Source of the DNA: Mesorhizobium sp. M7A.F.Ca.US.008.03.1.1
GTDB lineage: Bacteria; Pseudomonadota; Alphaproteobacteria; Rhizobiales; Rhizobiaceae
Reading direction: 5' to 3'
NCBI RefSeq assembly: GCF_003997495.1
Contig: NZ_RZRU01000028.1
Span: 1 to 64,000, forward strand
Length of the DNA stretch: 64,000 bases
Numbering within the stretch: position 1 is the stretch's first letter; every line of letters starts with the position of its first letter. The translations under genes and the position numbers were made by a program. This document shows positions 25,533 through 33,122 of the stretch, piece after piece. Below the pieces are notes generated by a model. That model had not been told where the DNA came from, searched no databases, and saw only the letters and a list, made by a program, of their open reading frames with translations.

Positions 25533-26891
25533 ATGAGCCAGAGATCCTGCCTGTCCGTCATTCTCGCCGCCGGCGAAGGCACGCGCATGAAGAGCGTGCT
25601 GCCGAAGGTGCTGCACCAGATTGCCGGGCTGCCGATGGTCGCCCATGTGGTCAAGGCGGCCGAAGCTGCCGGAGCCGGCAGCCAGGCGCTGGTGATCGGC
25701 CATGGCGCCGAAGAGATGCGCAAGGCGGCGGCGAAATTCGCTCCGAAGGCCGAGACCTTCGTGCAGGACAAGCGCCTCGGCACCGCGCATGCTGTATTGG
25801 CCGCACGCGATGCGATATCAAAGGGTTATGATGATATCCTGGTGATGTTCGGCGACACGCCGCTGATCGACGCGGATGCGCTCACGGTGGCGCGGCTGAA
25901 ACTGGCGGAGGGTGCTGCCGTCGTCGTGATTGGCTTCCGTCCGCCCAGTCCGACGGGTTATGGCCGGCTGATCGAAAAGGACGGCAAGCTGGTTGCCATC
26001 CGCGAGGAAAAGGACTGCTCCGAGGAGGAGAGGAAAATAACCTTCTGCAATGCCGGCATGATGGCGGTTGCCGGCGCCCACGCGCTGAAGCTGCTCGACG
26101 CGGTCGGCAACAAAAATGCCAAGGGCGAGTATTACCTCACCGACATCGTCGAGATCGCCGGCGCGCGAGGCCTCGATGTCGTCGCCACCGAAGCCAGCTT
26201 CGAAAGCGCGCTCGGCATCAACAACCGCGCCGAACTGGCGCAAGCCGAGAGCATCTGGCAGGCGCGCCGGCGGTACGAGGCGATGCTGTCGGGCGTGACG
26301 CTGATTGCGCCGGAGACCGTGTACTTCTCGCACGACACCGAGATCGGCGCCGACACCATTGTCGAGCCCAATGTCTGGTTCGGTCCGGGCGTGAAGATCG
26401 CCATGGGCGCCAAGATCCATGCCTTCAGCCATATCGAAGGCGCCACCATTGCATCCAATTGCGATGTCGGGCCGTACGCGCGGCTGCGGCCGGGCGCCGA
26501 TCTTAGGCAGAAGGCCAAGGTCGGCAATTTCTGCGAGGTCAAGCAGGCTGTCATCGAGGAGGGCGCCAAGGTCAACCATTTGACCTACATTGGCGACGCC
26601 CGTGTCGGCGCGGGGGCCAATATCGGCGCCGGCACCATCACCTGTAACTATGACGGCTACTCGAAATTCTTCACCGACATCGGCGAGGGCGCCTTCATCG
26701 GCTCGAATTCGTCGCTGGTGGCGCCTGTCAGCATCGGCAAGGGCGGCTACATCGCCTCTGGCAGCGTGATCACCGAAGACGTGCCTGAAGATGCGCTGGC
26801 CTTCGGCCGCGCCCGCCAGAAGACGATCCCTGGCAAGGGGAAGGAATTGCGCGAGCGCTTTGCCTCGGCGGCGGCTGCGAAGAAGAAGTAA
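25533..26891 (+). CDS. glmU: bifunctional GlmU (GlcN-1-P acetyltransferase / GlcNAc-1-P uridylyltransferase)
   Basis: In this 452-residue enzyme the uridylyltransferase domain begins with LAAGEGTRMKSVLPK (residues 11-25) and runs to about residue 230. The acetyltransferase domain is a left-handed beta helix of hexapeptide repeats. It makes UDP-GlcNAc for peptidoglycan and lipid A. The start is taken at 25533 (MSQRS...) by similarity to rhizobial GlmU; 25518 or 25473 are possible in-frame alternatives. glmS follows after 174 bases, so both ends of the pathway are adjacent. Confidence 0.95.
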   Translation: MSQRSCLSVILAAGEGTRMKSVLPKVLHQIAGLPMVAHVVKAAEAAGAGSQALVIGHGAEEMRKAAAKFAPKAETFVQDKRLGTAHAVLAARDAISKGYDDILVMFGDTPLIDADALTVARLKLAEGAAVVVIGFRPPSPTGYGRLIEKDGKLVAIREEKDCSEEERKITFCNAGMMAVAGAHALKLLDAVGNKNAKGEYYLTDIVEIAGARGLDVVATEASFESALGINNRAELAQAESIWQARRRYEAMLSGVTLIAPETVYFSHDTEIGADTIVEPNVWFGPGVKIAMGAKIHAFSHIEGATIASNCDVGPYARLRPGADLRQKAKVGNFCEVKQAVIEEGAKVNHLTYIGDARVGAGANIGAGTITCNYDGYSKFFTDIGEGAFIGSNSSLVAPVSIGKGGYIASGSVITEDVPEDALAFGRARQKTIPGKGKELRERFASAAAAKKK

Positions 26892-27065
26892 AACCGGTCC
26901 GCAAAAAACCGAACAATTGCAGTAACCGGATTGCAAGCGCTGCCTGTCATGGTGCATCGACAGAATGAGCGTTCCGTTATACGGGACGAAATGCAATGTG
27001 ATTTTCCACGGCAGCCGGCCATCCCTAAATAGCGCTGGTTTTCCGGGGAATCGGGGGCTTTCTGC

Positions 27066-28889
27066 ATGTGCGGTATCGTTGGAATCGTTGGCCACTCGCA
27101 GGTTGCGCCGCTCATCGTCGATGCGCTGAAGCGGCTTGAATATCGCGGCTATGACTCGGCCGGCGTCGCCACCATCGAGCATGGTGAGCTTGGCCGCCGC
27201 CGCGCTGAAGGCAAGCTGGTCAACCTCGAACGCTTGCTGAAAAACGAGCCGCTCGACGGCACGATCGGCATCGGCCACACACGCTGGGCGACGCATGGCG
27301 TGCCCAACGAAACCAATGCGCATCCGCATTTTTCCGACGGCGTCGCCATCGTCCACAACGGCATCATCGAGAATTTCGCCGAACTGCGCGAGGAACTGGT
27401 CCGCGACGGCTATTCCTTCTCGTCACAGACCGACACCGAGGTCGTGGCGCATCTGGTGGCGCGGGAACTTGCCAGGGGGCTGAAGCCGGTCGAGGCCGCG
27501 CATCAGGCGCTGAAGCGGCTGGAAGGCGCCTTTGCGCTGGCGATCATGTTCAAAGGCGATGAAGACCTGATCGTCGGTGCCCGCAACGGCCCGCCTTTGG
27601 CCGTCGGCCATGGTGATGGCGAGATGTTCCTGGGCTCCGACGCCATCGCGCTCGCCCCCTTTACCAATTCGATTACCTATCTTGAAGACGGCGACTGGGC
27701 GGTGGTGCGCCGCAACGGTGTTGAGATCTTCGATATCGACGGCAAAAAGGTCGACCGCAAGCGCCAGCAGTCGCTGTCGACCAGCTTTATGGTCGACAAG
27801 GGCAACCGGCGCCATTTCATGGAGAAGGAAATCCATGAGCAGCCCGAGGTGATCTCGCATACGCTGGCGCATTATGTCGATTTCGTCTCCGGAGTTTCGA
27901 AGCCGCTCGATCTGCCCTTCGATTTCGCCAAGATTGGCCGGCTGGCGATTTCGGCCTGCGGCACCGCGTATCTGGCCGGCCTGATCGGCAAGTACTGGTT
28001 CGAGCGCTATGCACGGTTGCCGGTCGATATCGATGTCGCCTCTGAATTCCGTTATCGCGAGATGCCGCTGTCGGCTGATGACGCCGCCTTCTTCATTTCG
28101 CAGTCGGGCGAAACCGCCGACACGCTGGCCTCGCTGCGCTACTGCCGCAAGGCGGGGATGAAGATCGGCGCGATCGTCAATGTGCGCGAATCGACCATGG
28201 CGCGGGAATCCGATGTCGTGCTGCCGACGCTCGCCGGGCCGGAAATCGGCGTCGCCTCCACCAAGGCGTTCACCTGCCAGCTATCCGTCCTGGCTTCGCT
28301 GGCCGTGCGGGCTGGTGTGGCGCGGGGTACGATCTCGAAAGAACAAGAGAAGGCCCTGGTGCGCGCGCTCTCGGAAGCGCCGCGCTATGCCAACCAGGTG
28401 CTCAAGCTCGAAGAGCAGATCGAGCGGATCGCGCGCGAACTCTCGCGCTACAAGGACGTGCTCTACCTCGGCCGCGACACCAATTTCCCATTGGCCATGG
28501 AAGGCGCGCTGAAACTCAAGGAAATCTCCTACATCCATGCCGAAGGCTATGCGGCGGGCGAGCTGAAGCACGGCCCGATCGCACTGATCGACGAGAACAT
28601 GCCGGTCATCGTCATCGCGCCGCACGACCGCATTTTCGAAAAAACCGTGTCGAACATGCAGGAAGTCGCGGCGCGCGGCGGCAAGATCATCCTGATCACC
28701 GACAGCAAGGGTGCGGCACTGACGAGCGTCAAGACGATGGAGACGATCGTGTTGCCGGACGTCCCGGAAATCATCTCGCCGATCATCTACGCGCTGCCGA
28801 TCCAGATGCTGGCCTATTTCACCGCCGTGTTCATGGGCACCGACGTCGACCAGCCGCGCAATCTGGCGAAATCGGTGACCGTGGAGTAA
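27066..28889 (+). CDS. glmS: glucosamine-6-phosphate synthase
   Basis: This 607-residue enzyme begins with the class II glutaminase nucleophile Cys1 after Met removal (MCGIVGIVGHS). Two SIS sugar-isomerase domains follow (SQSGETADTLA near residue 345). It converts fructose-6-P and glutamine into GlcN-6-P and feeds GlmU. It is complete to the conserved LAKSVTVE end. The repeat arm of the GIY-YIG cassette begins about 25 bases after its stop. Confidence 0.97.
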   Translation: MCGIVGIVGHSQVAPLIVDALKRLEYRGYDSAGVATIEHGELGRRRAEGKLVNLERLLKNEPLDGTIGIGHTRWATHGVPNETNAHPHFSDGVAIVHNGIIENFAELREELVRDGYSFSSQTDTEVVAHLVARELARGLKPVEAAHQALKRLEGAFALAIMFKGDEDLIVGARNGPPLAVGHGDGEMFLGSDAIALAPFTNSITYLEDGDWAVVRRNGVEIFDIDGKKVDRKRQQSLSTSFMVDKGNRRHFMEKEIHEQPEVISHTLAHYVDFVSGVSKPLDLPFDFAKIGRLAISACGTAYLAGLIGKYWFERYARLPVDIDVASEFRYREMPLSADDAAFFISQSGETADTLASLRYCRKAGMKIGAIVNVRESTMARESDVVLPTLAGPEIGVASTKAFTCQLSVLASLAVRAGVARGTISKEQEKALVRALSEAPRYANQVLKLEEQIERIARELSRYKDVLYLGRDTNFPLAMEGALKLKEISYIHAEGYAAGELKHGPIALIDENMPVIVIAPHDRIFEKTVSNMQEVAARGGKIILITDSKGAALTSVKTMETIVLPDVPEIISPIIYALPIQMLAYFTAVFMGTDVDQPRNLAKSVTVE

Positions 28890-28915
28890 GTTTTCGCCGC
28901 TGTGCCAGGCCCCTT

Positions 28916-28980
28916 CCTTCGTCATCCACGGGCGGAGCAGGAGCGAAGCGACTGCGCAGACCCGAGGATCCATTCCGTGA
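28916..28980 (+). repeat. left inverted-repeat arm of the GIY-YIG cassette
   Basis: About 65 bases, matching the reverse complement of the right arm at roughly 60 positions. The differences are one inserted base and a TG versus GCGG block. Key parts are CGTCATCCACGGGCGGAGCA, GGAGCGAAGCGAC and GAGGATCCATTCCGTGA. Confidence 0.9.
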
Positions 28981-29016
28981 GGTTTGTGGCGGATCAAAGC
29001 AGTGCAGGATTAGGCG

Positions 29017-29304
29017 CTACCACCCAGTCCCGCGGAAAAGCTCGAACCACTCTGGATTTGCCTTCTCGATCAGTTCGATCTTCCATTGGCGCGGCCAGCG
29101 TTTCAGCGACTTCTCGCGCTGGATCGCATCGCGGATGTCGAAATGCTCTTCGTACCAAACCAAGCGTTCCACGCCGTACCGTCCAGTAAAGCGCGAGCCC
29201 TCGCCGGATTTGTGCTCTGGCACTCGGCGACCGAGATCGTTTGTGACACCGATATAGATGGTGCCGCGCTTCCGGCTCGCAGTCATATAGGCATAGCCCG
29301 TCAT
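29017..29304 (-). CDS. GIY-YIG domain endonuclease (single-domain)
   Basis: This 95-residue protein is a stand-alone GIY-YIG nuclease domain. The two strands read YAYMTASRKRGTIYIGVTND, followed by LGRRVPEH and the catalytic Glu in REKSLKRWPRQWK. The family cuts DNA in homing, repair and mobile contexts. An ORF extension upstream to 29478 runs through the right repeat arm and is rejected in favour of the ATG at 29304. The gene lies entirely inside the inverted arms, on the strand opposite glmS and higA. Confidence 0.88.
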   Translation of the reverse strand: MTGYAYMTASRKRGTIYIGVTNDLGRRVPEHKSGEGSRFTGRYGVERLVWYEEHFDIRDAIQREKSLKRWPRQWKIELIEKANPEWFELFRGTGW

Positions 29305-29368
29305 GAAAGAAGGATAGCGGCCGGACGACCACGCGACTATCCTGACACGTCGCATTCCTCGGCGGACG

Positions 29369-29437
29369 TCACGGAATGGATCCTCGGGTCTGCGCCGCGT
29401 CGCTTCGCTCCTTGCTCCGCCCGTGGATGACGAAGGG
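29369..29437 (-). repeat. right inverted-repeat arm of the GIY-YIG cassette
   Basis: About 69 bases, the reverse complement of the left arm apart from a one-base and a two-base length difference. It lies just upstream of the nuclease gene start and reads outward into the higB remnant. Confidence 0.9.
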
Positions 29438-29443
29438 AAAGGA

Positions 29444-29491
29444 TGTTTCAGCGCAGGCGCCGAAGACGTGGAGATCATCGACTACCATTGA
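29444..29491 (+). pseudogene. higB: higB toxin remnant (last 15 codons)
   Basis: The frame ending in TGA at 29489-29491 reads CFSAGAEDVEIIDYH. HigB toxins of the RelE superfamily end in the recognisable pattern ...WRICFRW..G.A.DVEIVDYH, so this is the tail of such a toxin. Everything upstream is the cassette arm, and no N-terminal half is found on the glmS side. higA follows 33 bases later in normal order. Confidence 0.7.
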
Positions 29492-29524
29492 GTGGGCGCT
29501 TGCCCTAACCCTTTGAGGATCTTG

Positions 29525-29824
29525 ATGCTCAAGTTCGTATGTCCAATTCATCCCGGAGAATTCCTGCGTGAGGAATATCTTGTCCCTCTGGGCATGAGCG
29601 CCGGCGCGCTCGCGAAAAAGCTCAATCTTCCGCGCACCCGGATCGAGCGTATTGCCAAGGAGGAGATCGGCCTGACCCCCGATACGGCTCTTCGCCTCGC
29701 CAGATTTTTCAACACCACGCCCGAATTCTGGATGAATTTTCAGCAGGCCTATGAGCTTGAAACTGAAGCCAGGAAGCTCGTCCCGGAACTCGAGAAGATC
29801 GAGCCGTTGGAAGCGGCTGCATAA
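29525..29824 (+). CDS. higA: HigA family antitoxin (orphan)
   Basis: This 99-residue Xre-type helix-turn-helix protein has the HigA signature: an IHPGEFLREEYL start, the HTH MSAGALAKKLNLPRTRIERI, and TPDTALRLARFFNTTPEFWMN. HigA binds and neutralises HigB and represses the operon. Here only the tail of higB remains upstream, so this is an antitoxin without a toxin. The gene itself appears intact. The start has GAGGAT upstream. Confidence 0.92.
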   Translation: MLKFVCPIHPGEFLREEYLVPLGMSAGALAKKLNLPRTRIERIAKEEIGLTPDTALRLARFFNTTPEFWMNFQQAYELETEARKLVPELEKIEPLEAAA

Positions 29825-29899
29825 TAGGTGCCTTTAAAAATTTCGTGGTTCCAAAGCGGCGTCCTGTTCACTATGTTGCGGTGCAACCCCCGGTGAACC

Positions 29900-30655
29900 A
29901 TGTCCGATGCTCCCAAGACCTCCGGCATGACCCGGCTGAGGAACTATTTCCTCACAGGCTTCATCGTCTGCGCGCCGCTGGCGATCACCGCCTACATCGC
30001 CTGGTCGTTCATCGGCTGGGTCGATTCCTGGGTGAAACCCTATATTCCGGCCCGCTACAGCCCGGACACCTACTTGTCGTTTCCGGTGCCGGGGTTCGGA
30101 CTGATCGTGGCGCTCATCCTGATCACGCTGATTGGCTTCCTGACGGCAAACATCGTTGGCCGCGCGATCGTCAATTTCGGCGAGCGGCTGCTTGGCCGCA
30201 TGCCGCTGGTGCGCGGCATCTACGGCTCGCTGAAACAGATTTTCGAGACCGTGCTATCGAACAAGGGCGACATGTTCCGCCAGGTCGGGCTGGTCGAATA
30301 TCCGCGCAAGGGCGTGTGGTCGCTGGTGTTCGTCGCCAGTGAAAAGGAAACCGAGATCAACCAGAAGCTCGACCAGGAAGGCGATCCGCTGATTGCAGTG
30401 TTCATGCCGTGCACGCCGAACCCGACGACAGGGTTCCTGATGTATGTGCCGAAGTCCGACATCGTGCTGCTCGACATGACGATCGAGGACGGCGCCAAGC
30501 TGATCGTCTCGGCCGGGCTGGTGGCGCCCGAGGTCAAGCAGATGGTTGTCGTGAACGGCGAGCCGATCGAGGGAGTGCTGGCCAACCCGTCGGTTGCCGC
30601 CCTGGCTCAGCCGGCGCGCAAGAGCCGCACGGCCTCGTCGCGGCCGAACAAATAG
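29900..30655 (+). CDS. DUF502 family membrane protein
   Basis: This 251-residue protein has two strong membrane segments (about residues 17-40 and 66-90), followed by a soluble domain with the family blocks (PLVRGIYGSLKQIFETV, FMPCTPNPTTGFLMYVP). It matches DUF502, a family of unknown function found across bacteria and plants. Its 3' end overlaps the convergent recG by 49 bases. Confidence 0.9.
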   Translation: MSDAPKTSGMTRLRNYFLTGFIVCAPLAITAYIAWSFIGWVDSWVKPYIPARYSPDTYLSFPVPGFGLIVALILITLIGFLTANIVGRAIVNFGERLLGRMPLVRGIYGSLKQIFETVLSNKGDMFRQVGLVEYPRKGVWSLVFVASEKETEINQKLDQEGDPLIAVFMPCTPNPTTGFLMYVPKSDIVLLDMTIEDGAKLIVSAGLVAPEVKQMVVVNGEPIEGVLANPSVAALAQPARKSRTASSRPNK

Positions 30656-32715
30656 AGCAACAGGCGCAACGCCTCGCCTCGGTCTGATTGCAGCTCCGGA
30701 TCGCGTGACAGGACCAATCTGGCATCGTCGCGGGCGGCCTCCAGAAGATCGGCATGCGCTTCGATGCGCGCCACCTGGAAACCCGGCGTGCCCGACTGGC
30801 GGGTGCCCAGCAATTCGCCTTCGCCGCGCAGCTTCAAATCCTCCTCGGCGATCAGGAACCCGTCCTCGGTCTCGCGCATCACCGACAGCCGGCTTTTTGC
30901 GGTCTCGCCGAGCGGGTCCTTGTAGAGCAGCACGCAGGAGGAGGGCTTGTCGCCGCGCCCGACCCGGCCGCGCAGCTGGTGCAACTGGGCCAGGCCAAAG
31001 CGCTCTGCATGCTCGATGACCATGACGGTGGCGTCCGGCACGTCAACGCCGACCTCGATGACGGTGGTGGCGATCAGGATGCGTGTCTCGCCCTGCTTGA
31101 AGGCGCGCATCGCCTCGTCCTTCTCGCCACCCTTCATGCGGCCGTGAACGAGACCGATGCGATCACCGAACAATGGTTTCAGCGAGGCGAAACGGTCTTC
31201 GGCCGACATCAGCTTGATTTCTTCGGATTCCTCGACCAGCGGACAGATCCAGTAGATCTTCTGGCCGGTGGCGACGGCGTCCACCATGCGGTCGACCAGT
31301 TCGTCGAGCCGCTCGAGCGGCAGCGTGACGGTGCGGATCGGCTGGCGGCCGGCCGGCTTTTCCGTCAGCTTCGACACGTCCATGTCGCCGAAAGCGGTCA
31401 GCACCAGCGTGCGCGGGATCGGAGTGGCGGTCATCACCAGCATGTCTGGTGCATCGCCCTTGGCGGTGATGGCAAGCCGTTGATGGACGCCGAAACGGTG
31501 CTGCTCGTCGATCACGGCAAAGACCAGGTCGTGGAAGGTGACAGTCTCCTGGAACAGCGCATGGGTGCCGACGACGATGTCGATCTCGCCGCTTGCCAGA
31601 CCGGCCAGCGTATCAGCGCGTTCGCGGCCCTTCTCGCGGCCGGTGAGAATGGCGATGCGCAGCCCAACCTCGGCGGCAAGGGGCGTGATGGTCGCCAGAT
31701 GCTGGCGCGCCAGGATTTCGGTCGGCGCCATCAAAGCTGCCTGGCCGCCGGCCTCGACAGCCCGCGCCATGGCCAGCAGCGCGACGATGGTCTTGCCGGA
31801 ACCGACATCGCCCTGCAGAAGCCGCAGCATGCGCTCTGGGTCGGCGAGGTCGGCATTGATTTCGGCCAGCGCAAACTCCTGGCTTGATGTCAGCGAATAG
31901 GGCAGTGCGGCCCGCAGTTTTTCGACGATGCGGCCGTCGCCGACCAAGGGGCGCCCGGACAGGCGGCGGACTTTCGCCCGCACCAGCGCCAGCGAGACCT
32001 GGCCCGCCAGCAACTCGTCATAGGCGAGCCGCCGCCACGCGGCGCCATCGATGGAGACGTCGATCGGGTCTGCCGGATTGTGGATGCGGGCGAGCGCATC
32101 GCCAAAGGCAGCAAAGCTGTGCCGGCGCATGAAGGCGCCGTCCTGCCATTCGGGGAATTCGGGCACCCGCGCCAGCGCCTGGCCGATCGCCCGGCGCAGC
32201 ACCTTGCCCGAGAGCCCGGCTGTCAGGGGGTAGACCGGTTCTACCAGCGGCAGGTTTTCCGCCTCGCTGGCCAGCGCAATATGGTCGGGGTGGACCATGC
32301 TCGGGCGGCCGTTGAACCATTCCATGCGGCCCGAGACCACGACATGCTCGCCCTCGGGCATCGCCTTTTCGAGATAGGAGGCGTGAGCATGGAAGAAGGT
32401 CAGCGCGATCTCGCCGGTGTCGTCATGGGCGAAGACCCGGTAGGGCACCGACCTGTTGCCGCGCGGCGGCGGCTGGTGGCGGTCGATGCGCACCTCCAGC
32501 GTCACGATCTGGCCCTCCGCGGATCCTGCGATGCCCGGGCGGCTGCGCCGGTCGATGACGGTATGCGGCAGTACGAACAGAAGATCGCCGGCACGCGCCG
32601 CGCGATCGCCGAGATCGGCCGGGACAACCTTCTCGATCAGCGCGCCGACTTTCGGTCCGACGCCTGCAAGCGACGTGATCGGGACAAACAAGGGATCGAG
32701 GATGGTCGGGCGCAT
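30607..32715 (-). CDS. recG: ATP-dependent DNA helicase RecG
   Basis: This 702-residue protein has an N-terminal wedge (OB) domain, helicase motif I LLQGDVGSGKT near residue 300, motif II VIDEQHRFGVHQR near 405, and motif VI QLRGRVGRG near 590. It remodels stalled replication forks and Holliday junctions. It is divergent from sdhE-mfd and convergent with DUF502, whose coding end it overlaps by 49 bases. Confidence 0.97.
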   Translation of the reverse strand: MRPTILDPLFVPITSLAGVGPKVGALIEKVVPADLGDRAARAGDLLFVLPHTVIDRRSRPGIAGSAEGQIVTLEVRIDRHQPPPRGNRSVPYRVFAHDDTGEIALTFFHAHASYLEKAMPEGEHVVVSGRMEWFNGRPSMVHPDHIALASEAENLPLVEPVYPLTAGLSGKVLRRAIGQALARVPEFPEWQDGAFMRRHSFAAFGDALARIHNPADPIDVSIDGAAWRRLAYDELLAGQVSLALVRAKVRRLSGRPLVGDGRIVEKLRAALPYSLTSSQEFALAEINADLADPERMLRLLQGDVGSGKTIVALLAMARAVEAGGQAALMAPTEILARQHLATITPLAAEVGLRIAILTGREKGRERADTLAGLASGEIDIVVGTHALFQETVTFHDLVFAVIDEQHRFGVHQRLAITAKGDAPDMLVMTATPIPRTLVLTAFGDMDVSKLTEKPAGRQPIRTVTLPLERLDELVDRMVDAVATGQKIYWICPLVEESEEIKLMSAEDRFASLKPLFGDRIGLVHGRMKGGEKDEAMRAFKQGETRILIATTVIEVGVDVPDATVMVIEHAERFGLAQLHQLRGRVGRGDKPSSCVLLYKDPLGETAKSRLSVMRETEDGFLIAEEDLKLRGEGELLGTRQSGTPGFQVARIEAHADLLEAARDDARLVLSRDPELQSDRGEALRLLLYLFGRDEAVRLLRAG

Positions 32716-32807
32716 GATGTCAGCTTATGTTGCGACGGCGGCAGCGCAAGGCTGACAGCCCCTTCTATCCACGCTATATGCGCCGCAGCAAGCAAGGATG
32801 CGGCACG

Positions 32808-33095
32808 ATGACCGGAACGACGAGATCAAGCGAGGGGCTCGACGCCCGCCGCCGCAAGCTTCTGTTTCGCTCCTGGCATCGCGGCATGCGCGAGATGGAC
32901 CTGATCCTCGGCACTTTCGCCGACGCTGAGATCGGTGCCTTGACCGACGACGAAATCGACCAATATGAGAGGCTCCTCGACATTCCCGATACCGAATTCC
33001 TGCCCATGGTCACCGGCGAACACCCGGTTCCGGCTGAAATCGATTGTGCCGTCCTGCAAAAGATCCTGGCTTTCCGCCACTCCCTGACATTTTGA
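32808..33095 (+). CDS. sdhE: FAD assembly factor SdhE (succinate dehydrogenase assembly factor 2)
   Basis: This 95-residue helical protein has the diagnostic RGMREMDLILG motif (residues 24-34), which is required for flavinylation of SdhA. It helps attach FAD to succinate dehydrogenase. The inner ATG at 32808 is chosen; the longer frame from 32727 adds a basic, unconserved extension. mfd starts 28 bases later, a common alphaproteobacterial order. Confidence 0.92.
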   Translation: MTGTTRSSEGLDARRRKLLFRSWHRGMREMDLILGTFADAEIGALTDDEIDQYERLLDIPDTEFLPMVTGEHPVPAEIDCAVLQKILAFRHSLTF

Positions 33096-33122
33096 ACAAC
33101 GACATTCTGAACGCGTGATTTC

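Larger units (their letters stand above)
28911..29442. mobile_element. inverted-repeat cassette carrying a GIY-YIG nuclease gene
   Basis: A single small nuclease gene is bracketed by two nearly identical inverted arms (28916-28980 and 29369-29437). The outer edges remain partly complementary for about a dozen more bases. The right end touches a remnant of a higB toxin gene, so the unit looks like an insertion that removed most of higB. No transposase, and no clear target-site duplication, is visible. Whether the GIY-YIG protein mobilises the unit is an inference. Confidence 0.65.

Noticed and set aside
29305..29478. An N-terminal extension of the GIY-YIG gene through the right repeat arm
   Set aside because: The extra 58 residues are encoded by the repeat arm and part of the higB remnant on the opposite strand. 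The GIY-YIG fold begins at the inner ATG.
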